A stretch of DNA of 64,000 nt from Treponema sp. Lineage in GTDB: Bacteria > Spirochaetota > Spirochaetia > Treponematales > Treponemataceae. Shown in pieces: positions 16,821-28,800 of this stretch. The stretch is taken from positions 1-64,000 of the forward strand of contig JAFYZU010000025.1 of the NCBI GenBank assembly GCA_017548565.1, written 5' to 3'. Position 1 is the first letter of the stretch. The number at the start of each line of letters is the position of its first letter. The notes beneath the pieces were generated by a model. That model saw only the letters and a program-made list of their open reading frames with translations, was not told where the DNA came from and made no database searches. A program made the translations under genes and the position numbers.

Positions 16821-19781
16821 ATGAAAAAAATTCTCTGTCTTTTCTCTGTAATATTATTATCTTTAAACAATATTATTTTTGCTCAGGATAGTATTAACTC
16901 AAAATTCACTGGATGGAAAAAAGCCGAAACAACTCATTTTACTTTTGTCTATGAAGCTGCAATGCGTTATATGGCAGAAAAATACGCATCCTTTGCTGAC
17001 GAAGCATGGGACAAAATAGCAGAAATTTATTCTAGACCTCAGAATAAAACTACTGTATATATCACCGGTCGTACAAACACAGTTAATGCCTATACTTATT
17101 CTGCACCTCCGGAAATAATGATGTTTGAAACTCCTGTATGTAAACCGGATTTCGGATTCCGTGAAGACTGGAGCAAATTATTTTTTACTCATGAGCTTAT
17201 TCATATTGCAAATTTCACTTTTGAAGACATGAAAACTCTCCCTTACAGACTTTTTGGAGAAGCAATAAGAAGTTATGATTTAACATCCATTCCAAACTGG
17301 GCTCTTGAAGGTCTTACAACTGTTCTCGAAACTGAATTAACAGACGGCGGAAGAGGACGAAGCCCATATTTTGAACTTTATTTCAAGGCTCCGACTTTAG
17401 ACAATGCCTTTATCTCTTTTTCAGATATTGGAAAAGAAGAAGAACCTCCGTATGGTCAGATTTATGTAATGGGATATATTATTTTCCGAAGCATTGCCGA
17501 TCGCTGGGGTATCCAGGCACTGGCCGATATTCAGCGTAATCTTATACTTCATAATCTTTCATTTGATGAGGCAACTAAATTTATAACAGGATACTATCCT
17601 TATGAAATATATACAGATGCCAGAATCGCACTTGCCAAAAGATACAACGAAGAACGAAAAATCCCGGAAGGAAAAATCATCTCTCCCAGAACTGTAAGCT
17701 CTGATTATTTCAAGCCTGCAGTGATTTTTAACGATGGTTCTTTCATCACTTTAAAAAATGATAAGAAAAAGACTTCTTCTGTTGTTTATTATAATCCCAG
17801 CAAATATCCCGGATCTGTTCACTTAGATACTATCAAAGAATATGATGTAAATAATTCTACTGTCAACGAAACAGTCCTTTTTACCGGCAGCTTTGCAGAC
17901 ACTCTTTCGGTAACCGCCGATTTGAACGGTACAGTTTATGCATCAATGGCAATAAAACAGGAAAACAAAATGCCCGGAAAACAGATAAAATATACTGTTT
18001 ATAAATGGACAAAGGAAACAAAGCTCCAGAAACTCACAAAAAATGGTTCTTATATCGAACCGTCCGTTAGTGCCGATGGAAAAACTCTTGTTGCCCTTGA
18101 ACAGAAAGGATTTCAATATCGTCTGGTTCAGATTGATACACAAACCGGTGATGTAAAACCGATTCTTGAAAGTCCCGATGAAAGTTATATTCAGCCCTGC
18201 GTAAACAAGGATGGTTCAAAGGTTGCTTTTCTGGTAATAACCGGAAAACGAGCAAAGGTTGCTTTTTATGATTTAAAATCAGACAATAAAAAATACGTAG
18301 TTGCTGCCAATGGTGAAGGTGACATTTCAGATCCTTCATATCCTTCGTGGAACTCCGACGGTTCGCTTGTTTTTTCGAACAATGTCCGCGGACGACTTGA
18401 GTTATACGAGGCATCTTTACAGAATAACAGATATGTTTCATTACCAAAGCTTTCTGATCCGATTGGAGTTTTATGGGGACGGACTACAGATCGCGGTATT
18501 CTTTACGGCTCGTTTGCTTCAACAGGTTTTGTAATAAAAATCAAACCGTTATCTGAATGGGGAAAACCTGCATCCTTTGAAGGTCCGTCTAAACCTGGTC
18601 AGATAATGAAATTCGGTGATTTACAGGAAGATTTTAAAGCTTTTGAACCATATACAATTACAAAAAACTCATCAAAAAATAACGCAAAAGAATACACAAA
18701 AAGAACTGTTCGCCTGGAATTTCTACAAGAACCTCAGACTTCTCTTTCGAAAGAAACGCTGTATTTTCCGATTCCTCAACCGTTAATTTATTTTCCTCTT
18801 TTCGGAGCAACAGATGTTCCCGGTTCAAAGGATGCCTTCGGTTTCGGTTATGCGGTTTTCGGACAATTCCCTAAAATTCAAGAATCGATGGGCTTTTTCC
18901 TTTATGATTTTCTTTATTATCCTAAAATCAATAATCTCTCGTTTAACTTCGACAATATCATCCCTATAGGAATTTATTCTTTAGATTTCTGGATTGACAG
19001 AACTCTTAACGTAAATGATACGGCAGTCGGTAAGCTTTTTACGGAAACTACAATCGCTAAAACCGGATTTACAATCCCCGTAATAAAAAATCAGGATTCT
19101 TTTTCATTTAATGATTTAAGTATTCTTACTTCTGCAGAATTTCATTTTATAAGAACTGATGAAAATGCAATTGCAATGAATTCATCCCTCCCGTTTACAA
19201 ATCAGGTGTTTTTACAAGCAGGATTAGAATACGCAGGCTCTTCTCATGCTTTTGAATATTATTTCCATAACTATGATTTTACCGCCCTGGCCGTCGGTTT
19301 TTCTGATTACAATAAATTCTACGCAGGCTTTGAAGGTGAAGCAAACTATAAATTCGGAAACAATACCTGGAATGTTCTTGCAGGAATACGTACACGTTAT
19401 ACAGATTTTCCTTACGATACGCAGTTGCCGACGAGCCGTGCAAATCTTTTAAACAATGTTCTTGATTGTTCTTACCCTGGACGGCTGATTCCTGTTATAG
19501 AATTGAATTTTCCGCGTCTTTTCGCCATTCTCGATTTAAAATTCTTTACCGAAAAACTGTTTTCTTACGGGACAAACACAGTCAATTATTCTACTCCTGA
19601 TAATAAAACCTTCTGGAATTTTACAATGGATCCGAATTTTCTTTTTGGTTTTGGATTAAATTTCGTTAACGGAAGACAGACCTTTGGTTTCGGCTACCGA
19701 TGGCTTTATAATCCCGAATTAAATGATGCTTCTGACGGCGAATTCTATTTTGATGCAAAATTAAACTGGTACAGACATTAA
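16821..19781 (+). CDS. exported HEXXH peptidase with beta-propeller and barrel-like C-terminus
   Basis: A 986-residue exported protein: signal peptide to about A-Q22, then a putative zinc protease domain with F-F-T-H-E-L-I-H (His near 125 and 129) and W-A-L-E-G-L about 33 residues later giving the third ligand. Residues about 330-600 look like TolB/WD40-type blades (S-V-S-A-D-G-K-T-L-V, C-V-N-K-D-G-S-K-V-A, W-N-S-D-G-S-L-V). The last 300 residues alternate aromatic beta strands and end in F-D-A-K-L-N-W-Y-R-H, as outer-membrane barrels do. It may be a surface or barrel-anchored protease. The domain order is seen; the barrel is inference. It follows proC by 4 nt. Confidence 0.7.
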   Translation: MKKILCLFSVILLSLNNIIFAQDSINSKFTGWKKAETTHFTFVYEAAMRYMAEKYASFADEAWDKIAEIYSRPQNKTTVYITGRTNTVNAYTYSAPPEIMMFETPVCKPDFGFREDWSKLFFTHELIHIANFTFEDMKTLPYRLFGEAIRSYDLTSIPNWALEGLTTVLETELTDGGRGRSPYFELYFKAPTLDNAFISFSDIGKEEEPPYGQIYVMGYIIFRSIADRWGIQALADIQRNLILHNLSFDEATKFITGYYPYEIYTDARIALAKRYNEERKIPEGKIISPRTVSSDYFKPAVIFNDGSFITLKNDKKKTSSVVYYNPSKYPGSVHLDTIKEYDVNNSTVNETVLFTGSFADTLSVTADLNGTVYASMAIKQENKMPGKQIKYTVYKWTKETKLQKLTKNGSYIEPSVSADGKTLVALEQKGFQYRLVQIDTQTGDVKPILESPDESYIQPCVNKDGSKVAFLVITGKRAKVAFYDLKSDNKKYVVAANGEGDISDPSYPSWNSDGSLVFSNNVRGRLELYEASLQNNRYVSLPKLSDPIGVLWGRTTDRGILYGSFASTGFVIKIKPLSEWGKPASFEGPSKPGQIMKFGDLQEDFKAFEPYTITKNSSKNNAKEYTKRTVRLEFLQEPQTSLSKETLYFPIPQPLIYFPLFGATDVPGSKDAFGFGYAVFGQFPKIQESMGFFLYDFLYYPKINNLSFNFDNIIPIGIYSLDFWIDRTLNVNDTAVGKLFTETTIAKTGFTIPVIKNQDSFSFNDLSILTSAEFHFIRTDENAIAMNSSLPFTNQVFLQAGLEYAGSSHAFEYYFHNYDFTALAVGFSDYNKFYAGFEGEANYKFGNNTWNVLAGIRTRYTDFPYDTQLPTSRANLLNNVLDCSYPGRLIPVIELNFPRLFAILDLKFFTEKLFSYGTNTVNYSTPDNKTFWNFTMDPNFLFGFGLNFVNGRQTFGFGYRWLYNPELNDASDGEFYFDAKLNWYRH

Positions 19782-19784
19782 AAA

Positions 19785-19818
19785 AAACGGCAGCCGGATG
19801 TTATTCTGACTGCCGTTT
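19785..19818. terminator. terminator of the giant lipoprotein gene (bidirectional)
   Basis: AAACGGCAG and CTGCCGTTT pair around a 16-nt loop. On the minus strand a long T run follows directly; on the plus strand the T run is delayed. It lies between two convergent stops. Confidence 0.85.
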
Positions 19819-19834
19819 ACAATTATCTTTTTTT

Positions 19835-22800
19835 TTATTTCATCTGTGCCGTTTCAAGATGTCCGCGGGTTCCAACACGGGTTGCATAAGCAAGAACCGG
19901 ATTTGCTGTACCGTTACCATATGTCTTGGAAGTGTTGGTCTTTCCAAGTCCCGACTGATTTGAATAAGCAGTATCAGTTCCTGTCATCAGTTTTGCTTTT
20001 CCCGTAGAAGCATCCTTCCACAAACCAATGTTAACATAACTGTATGCATAATTATCTGCAAAACGACTTAAAGAAGGAATTATTGCTGTTTCCCACAAAC
20101 CTGTAACAGCTTCTGTTTCATCTGTTCCTGAAACAATTGTTACTGCCTCTCTTACTGCCTTTGTAGCACTTAAAGAAATAACTCCAGGAAGATATGCCAT
20201 CTTAGGTTTTTGAGTAGAGCTCATATAGTAACCAATATATGGAATTATATAATTTCCATCATCAGAAACTGCCGTATCAAGCCTTATGTTTGTTCCTGTA
20301 AAGGCATAAGCGTCAACCGTAACAACCTGTGGTGTTGAATCATCATAACTTGAAAGATAAGCATACAGTAAATCTGCATTGCTTCCATCATAAGAAGCAA
20401 TATGAATACCACCGGCCTTATCAACTGCAATCTGACAGTTTTCTCCCGCCTCAGAAGCAAGAAGAACAGGTTTTCTCCAGTCACCATCTGTCGGAGTTAC
20501 AGAAGGATTTACTCCCATGTCGTTATCGTTACAAGGTGATTTTTTATAGCTGTAATACCAGCTGTTATTTGAAGCATCATACCAGGTTGCAACGATTACA
20601 TCGTCAGCTATTCCAGATCCTTTTATTAAATCTATTGAAACATAATTTCCAGATTTTGCAGTTGTACTTGAAGTTGCTATAGAACTGAAATATTCTGGTT
20701 TTTTATTGGAATCAAATGCAACATGATCTATTATTCCAACATAATTAGTTCCATCTGCTTTTAAATACAGAGTCTGGTCAGCAAATTGATTAAATGAATA
20801 TCCGCGATTACCGCCTTCAACATCTCCATTTATACGATTCTGATTGTTATATTTATATGTCAATGTTGTATCAATAGTCGCAGAACTTACATTTCCCCAT
20901 TTAAATCGAATTTCACCATTAAGATCATCATAATATGCAATAAATACATAAGTATCATTTCCGTGCACTGCTGTTGTAAGAGAAGGAGAAGCAAATCTGT
21001 CTTCAATGAATACATAACCATTGAATGTAACTCCATTATAAGTTCCTGTCGGCGCACCTATATCATCTATTCTGGATTCATTTTTACCATCATAATTGCC
21101 ATTTGTGTCTAATTGGCCTTGTCCCCATAAGTTTGTAAGATATGTCATACGACCGGCACTACCGCTATTTCCAGGGTTAGTATCCAAACCAACTGTTATT
21201 CCGTGAGTATTTCCGTTTTCATCTACAGTAAATCCACATGTTGAGAAGCGCGCATAGTTACCGACCCATGTTGTATATGATGTACTCTGTCCATTTGCCA
21301 TACAATAGTTTGCAGGACCTGAGTTGAATCCGAAGTTTAAGATACCATTCTTTGGATTTACCTTCATAATCGGTTCTGTAATATATCCGGAAGTCTGGGA
21401 AATACCTGCATCCTTGAACTGCCATATATCGAGAACAACATCATCTGTAAGAATATTATTGTTATCTCCGTTCGGCTGACGGTTGTAGTAATTTTCGTAA
21501 ATTTCTTTTTTACCGGTTGGATTTAATGCGAGATTTACTGTACCTGTATAAGAACCCTTTGCATCGTTCGCGTTTCTATTATTCAAAGATTCTACACTGT
21601 TTACAATTACACTAAGATTACCGGATTTAGCTGTAGCAGGAATTTTATATCCGCCGACTCCTGTTCCGCCTGCATTTGCGTTATATGCTGCATCTACAGT
21701 TCCAGAGGCTTTTGTAAATCTGAGTGTTCCGCCGCTTACATTAAAGCCTTCTATGTTCAATACTTCACTTACATTCACTCCATAATGTCCTTTTGCAGTT
21801 CTTGCATAAACACTAGGATTGTTTTTCTTCAGAGAAGAAAGATTTGTAGTTACAGAAGTGATATATGGAACAACATCCACTTTATAGCATCCTGTAAGAG
21901 CTCCTGTTTTTGTAGATACGGTTCCCGGTGTTGAAGCTTTTGCGTTTGCATAAGTTACATTTCCATTCTGTAAGGCAGGAGAACCCTTGTCTACCGCTGT
22001 AAACTGAATGGAAACATTTGTCGCAGCCTTTGAACCAATCTTTTCCGTATTAAAATGGAATTTGAATGTTACGATATTCTTTCCGTTTTCATCGTATTCA
22101 TTATCAAGAAGCTCGAATACCCAGTCTGAATCATCAAGAGAAGCATTGCTCAAAACCGTACCTTCAGCATTCTTATAATAAAGATGTGCAGATGTCCAGC
22201 CGATTGCAGATGAATCTCTCTGGGCAATTACAAATTCATTTCCGCTGTTATAACCTGGAATTTTTGCTTTCAATATCTGTACAATTACATTGTCTGTTGC
22301 TTCACCGACAAATGTAATTTTACCGGAAACTTTGGCGTCACGGTCATTAACGCCGCTTCCTCCAGTAGTAAAGCCTGATGGAAGTTCATCTTCAAGCTCG
22401 ATATGTCCATTCTTCGGATTATTAAGATATACTGAATTTTCTTCTGCATTTTTCCAGAAGAACGGATTTACAACTGCAGTCGGTGCTGAGCTGTCAGAAA
22501 TGATGATATTTACCGGTAATGTAATTTCTGCTTTTGCACTTCCAGATGATGCATTACCTAAGGTTGAACCATCAGTTTTATCCCAGATGATGAACTTAAG
22601 ATCCTGTGTACCTTCATCAATGTTGATATTGAGGAAGTCTTTAAGTGTTATGTTTACCGTAAGATCTGATGTTCGAACGGAACCATCATTAGAATGTCCG
22701 ACCCCTCCATATTCAGTTACAGTCGTTGTCTTGTTCTGCTTAGATTTATTTCTGTAAGCATACTGCCAGCCTAATCCTGTATTACCGCCGACAATCATAG

Positions 22801-25800
22801 GACAGACTTTCAGGGCTCCTTTAACGGTTACTGTTTCCGGAATTGTATATTCTGTTATCCATTCGCCGTTTTCATCCTGTCCGTTATATGTTTTTCCATC
22901 CTTTACGTTCACAACATTCGTAAAGACTCCATCATATCTTGTAACAGTTTCAAAATCACTTATATTATTATCAAGGTTTGTATCTGTTCCAAAACGAACG
23001 CCTGCAATTCGAGGAGCGTTGTTTGAAACCTTCTGATCTATTGAACGTTCTGTATAGTTTCCGGCTGCATCATAAGCGACAAAGCTCATCTTTACATTAC
23101 CGTCAAGCATATTTGAAGAATCCAGACTTGCATTCCACAAATACTGTCCACCGGAGAACTGAACACCTTCTACCATACAGTCGCCGTCACCATTAGTAAT
23201 TATATCGCTTGAAGAATAAACAACTGTCTTTCCGCTTTCCTGAGAAAGATTATCGATTATCTGAGCATAAGCAAAATATACATATTTTCCTGTTGAATCC
23301 GAAACACTACCGTCAGAATTATCAAGTGTTACTTTATTACCATTGATGGAAACAATTCTGTACATTACGTTATCTACCATACAGATTCCACCGGCTCTGA
23401 TTGTTTTATTTGTGAAAAGTGCATTTTCGCTTATTGTAAGTTCATTGTTATCGATGGATGCTGTTGTCCTGTACCAGTATAATCCGTCTTTTTTAGAGAA
23501 ATTTGCATTTGTATAAGTTACAACTCCACTGTTATTTACCGTACCAAGCTTAATGAAGTTTTCGGTTCCATTGTTTCCGCCGTCAATCATTGAATCAAGA
23601 AGATAAAGCTCTTTTGTTCCATTGTTGATTCTTTCCCGAGTAAAAAACATTGCAATACGTTTAAATCCACTCTGATTGTTTCCGCCGTTACTTGGTTCTT
23701 CATAAAATCCGCGAACAGTATATGAACCGTTAGACTGATAGATTCTTCCGTTTACTTCAAGTGTTTTTCCGTTTCCGGATTCTGCTTCAAATTCAGGAGC
23801 CTTATTATCATAGTAAACAGTAAATGGTTGTGAATTCTGTATTTGAGATTCTGATCCATCGGTAACTATAATTTCATAGTTTATTTTTCCAAATTGATCC
23901 GGGGTTGTATTTCCTACCGGAATCTTGAAATTGTAATTCTTATATTTATTTGGACCAGGAATTGCAACAGCCCATCCCGAACCATTATCTACAACATGCT
24001 CATCGGCTCCTGTTGTCCAGACAATATTCGTTCCGTCAACTGTAATCTGTCGTATACCGCTGTCATCTTCCGTAGAACCAACAAGATACCACTGTCCCTT
24101 AAGATAAACACCATCCTGGAAAGAACGGCTTGCAGATTCAACTGTAAGTCCTGCATCGCTGTACTGAACAAATCTAAGTTCATTTGTCTGACCAAAAGTT
24201 GGTGCATCCGGATCAATTTCACATTGAACAATATCCGAACAAGTTATTTTACCTGTCGAGCTTATTGCATAGGCTCTTATTGCTATTTTTCTGTTTTCAT
24301 TGTCTACTTTTCCATTAAATTCACGATTTCCATTAATGTTCAGGAACCAGTTCAATTTTGAATTACCCTGAGATGGAATACCTTTACCGATGATTCCGCC
24401 AATATCTTCCTTAATCTGATAAGAAACAACACTCTTTTCATTCATAAGTGTCTTTAATTCTGAAGCCCAATTTTCATTAAAGGTAGAACCATCATAAGAC
24501 GGATCAATCTGAATATATACATTTTCTACGCTTGCAGAAACATCCTGTATTTCTGTAGATCCTGTAATTCGGATTGTACCACCGACACTTGCTTCATCAG
24601 AAGGATATGTAATTTCTACGAGAGGTCTGTCCCCGTTTGGTATTACATTAAAGTAGAATGACTGTGTTGTTGTTCCGCAGTTTCCAAGTTCATCTGTTGC
24701 ACGAAGCCATACGTATACTTTCTGAATAGTATCGTAAGTCGGCTGAGCACTTTCCTGAACGTTATAAAGATCAAACAATGCTTTTTTAAGAAGATTTGAA
24801 TGATAACTTGAAGAATCCGGTTCTGTTATCTTATCATCAAATACAATCTGCCAGCCAAGCTTACTTGTATAAGTGATGTTTGATTCATCTGTAATATCCT
24901 GCCAGCCGTTCACCGGTACTGCATCAGCAATCTTATTAAGCGCAAATTCAACCTTTGTAATTGTATTACTGTCAGATGTAGAACCTCGTAAAGTTACTGC
25001 AGATGAACCATAAACCTGTTGTCCGCTTGTATAATTGGAGATTGAAATTTCAGGTTCAGTATTATCTACAATCGCTTCATAATTTTTGATTTCACCAGTT
25101 GCATCTTCAATATTTGCGGCTGCTTTATCCTTAATGTTTATTTCAAGCTTTGTAAGACCTGATTCAATGTTTTCAATATTAAAGCATGAAATAAATTCAC
25201 GTCTGTTTTCCTGTCCTGCCTGTGATATTTCAACAGTTTTTCCTTCAATAACATCTGTTCCGCCAAATTTTGGAGTTATGGAATCGATGCCGTTTGTATC
25301 ATAAGCCCTGTATTTTATGAAAAGATATTTATTTGTACCACCGAATTTATCCGGAATAATACTTGTATCTGCTTCTTTCCATACTAAATTAGCATTTGTT
25401 GCAGGATTATCCCATAAAACATTAGATGTACTATAATAAAGCTTTTCAAGAACAGGAGCCTGTGTATCTACCTTAAGATAGATGATATCATCTTCTGTAC
25501 TTCCTGCATCGATATATCCGAATTTTACAGAGTTTGAATCGAGAATTTTAGGTCCATAAGAAGCATAAGTCGTACTGCTTACATTTGAAGTAAAAATTTT
25601 TCCTGTCCTTCCGTCTTTATCTGCTTCTTTTACGCGGAAATATAATTTTTTAGGACCATCTGAATCAAATCTGTATGACCAGATACCGTTTGCATATTTA
25701 TTAGCCGCTGCATTCCATTCACTTTCTGATGGAACAGAAGCAAGGCTGTTGTCTTTTGCGATAATCTTTACATAATCAATTGCACCATCATCGTCGGTTA

Positions 25801-28800
25801 TTGTTCCGGTCAAATCACCGCTGTTCAACCATACAAGATTTGAAGAAGACATAGAAGCAAGTGACATTGTAGAGAATCTGATTACCGGTCTGTCCGTATC
25901 CTGATCTACAACGACAGATTTTACGTTTGAATAGCCGATATTTCCTGCCCTGTCTTTTATTGCTACTGTAAAACATACCTTTGTTTTATCTGCAATCGCA
26001 GTTGTACCATCAAGCTTGTTTGTAACAATATTTGTAAATTTCCAGTTTGATGTTCCTGAAGAAGAAGCTGAAACTTTTTTCCATCCGTCGTAAGTTCCGT
26101 TGTCCGGTATTAATGTGTTAGTTGCCGGTTTTTGTGGAACAGAATCTGTATATGTTTTGTAATAAAGTCCTTTTACAGAATCTACACCGTTTTCATCTTC
26201 TGCAGTTCCCATAAGAGATATGATTCCGTTTACCTGAACTATATTATCCGAAGAATCTGCATCTGACGGCGATTCAGCATCTATTACAATCTGCGGTTCA
26301 GTTTTGTCTACAGTTATTGTAGCAATTACACATGAAGTTGAATTTCCTGTTGAACCCGCAGAATCTGTTGCTATTGCAGTAAGAGATACTGTTTTACTTT
26401 CAGATGGAAGAAGCGTGCTTATATCTGCTTCCCATACTTTTAATGATGGATCTGCATTTGCAAGCGCTATTACAGATGCGGGATCTGCATTGGCTCCTGT
26501 TTTTCTTACATCCCTTAAATTTGCATTTACAACAGTATTTTCTCCATCTCTCGTTATAACAAGCGATTTGAGACCTGCCGTTGAATTTGTCGATGAAGAT
26601 TTATCAGAAACAGTACCCCAGAGTGACGGTACATCTGTTCCGTTTGTGTAAATAATTCCGGTGAAAATATTTCCCTGTGCATTTCTTGCTTTTATTTCTG
26701 AAGGTGGAGTCTGGTCTACGTTCAATGAATAATTGATGAATTTTGTATTTTCTCCATTGTAATTAACCATAGCATAATCAACTGCCGTATTACCGACATT
26801 ATCTTCTGCTACAAGAACAAGATAATTGCTTCCTTCCTTTAATCCGGAAATTGAATCTTTATAATTTGTCTGTATTTCTTTCCAGAACTTGAAATATCCC
26901 TTGCTGTTCAAATCAGATGTAAATTGTGTACCGCCGAACGGATCATCTGCGCGTTTTGGTGAATAAGACTGTCCCTGATTGTTTTTCAATTCGTTTACAT
27001 TATAGAAAACGCGTCTTGTTTCAGGATTAGAAAGCGGAGTTATTATTCCGGTATGATTATCGATAACATCCTGCTTTAATTCTTCAAGTGCCGTTTCGTT
27101 TGTATAAAGCTGTTCCGTTTCGAAAACCTTATAATAGATTTTTGCAAGTCCACTTCCTTCATCTGTAAAATTACCGCGGATCTGGATGGATGTTGTACTT
27201 CCGAAAGTTCCGTTTCCGTATTTACCGCCGACATCTTTATCTAAATCATCATCCCATAAGGAATTCGATTCTGTAATATCATCGTTCGGGTTTTCACCGA
27301 TTCTAACATAAAGATCCTTGCTGCTCGCATCAACCGCATGATTTCCTGTCGGTGGAGTATTATCTATGATAAAATTTAAATTATGAACACTTTTATTTCC
27401 TGCTTTATCTGTTGCTGTAATAGTTCCAGAAACAAGACCCGTAAGATTTACAGGGAAAGTTATTGATGAAAAATCAAATCTGCTGCTTTCTGCTGTATAT
27501 GTATTTCCGGCTGCAGATAAAACAACATTTTCAATTCCTGTATCATCAGTTGCAATTCCGCTGATTTTAAATTTTGAACCAGTTTTGTTTCGTATGTAAT
27601 AAGTTAAATTATTTCCACTGCCTCGTACAACTGCATTTTTCGGATTTTCAGAATCTGTAATATCCTGGAAGATAATGTTTTTATCATCGATATAAGGATC
27701 ATTTCCATCATACTTAAGATTAATTGTTGCAGTTGTAGAAATTCTGTCTTCATTATCATTTTTCTGAATGTAATAATTCAAAGTTTCCGGGAATTCTTTG
27801 CCAGCAGGAGCAAGAGCTTTAAGCTGAGAATAAGTAAAGCTTTCCGTATAAGTCCATTTTAATTCACCACCGACATTTGTTGCTGAACTTACATTTGCTA
27901 CAGCTCCTGTTTTTCCTTCACGGCATAATTTATATGGTGCTTCTCCACCTTTCCAGGAAAGAATTGCGTTTATGGATGCATGAGAACCGATCCACGACTC
28001 CTGTTTTGTCGAAATATATTCAGGAACACCCTGTCCATAAAGCTCAATTATTTCTCCGTTATCGACAAGTTTAAATGCATAATCCTTATCACAAACGATT
28101 TTTCCATTTATTTCACCCTGCGAGTCATATCCTGTTACCTGAACTAAATAATATTTTCCTGTATTTACATTATAACTGTTTTTTTCAATTCTTTGTTTTG
28201 TCTTGTATTTATATGTGCTTCCTGACTGAACAATTTCTGCCTGTACCGCATGATTTGCTGCTCCTGGTGCAATCAAAACAACAGGTTCTGCAGAATTATC
28301 AATATTACCGAATTTATCACATAAAAGAAGATTTACACCGACAGAATCTTTAATAATCTCTTTTTTATCGAGACCCGGTGTTATTTCTACTTCAAGATAA
28401 CTATTTCCTGCAGTAAGCTGAAAATCTACATCATCAAGAGAAGTATATTTTTCCGGATCCCAGGCATTTCTTGATGTTACGACAAATTTAGGATTATTGT
28501 TCGGATTAATTGAAAATTTACTCTTTGTGACTTTTTTCTGTTCAAAAATGTTTTCAATTTCTTGAACGGCAGAATCATTTTTTGATTCATAAGTTTTGTT
28601 AAGAATATGATAGAAATCTGTTATTTTAGTTATTTCATTATTCTGTAAAGCACTTTCTATTTCTGAATTCAAATAATAAGATTGTGTACAGTTTCCTTTT
28701 AAATCATCTTCTGTCTGTTCACTTCCGTCTGCAGGATAACGCTGTGCACCATCATAAATATTCATCTTACAGTATCTTTGTGCAGATCCATCGCTTAAAT

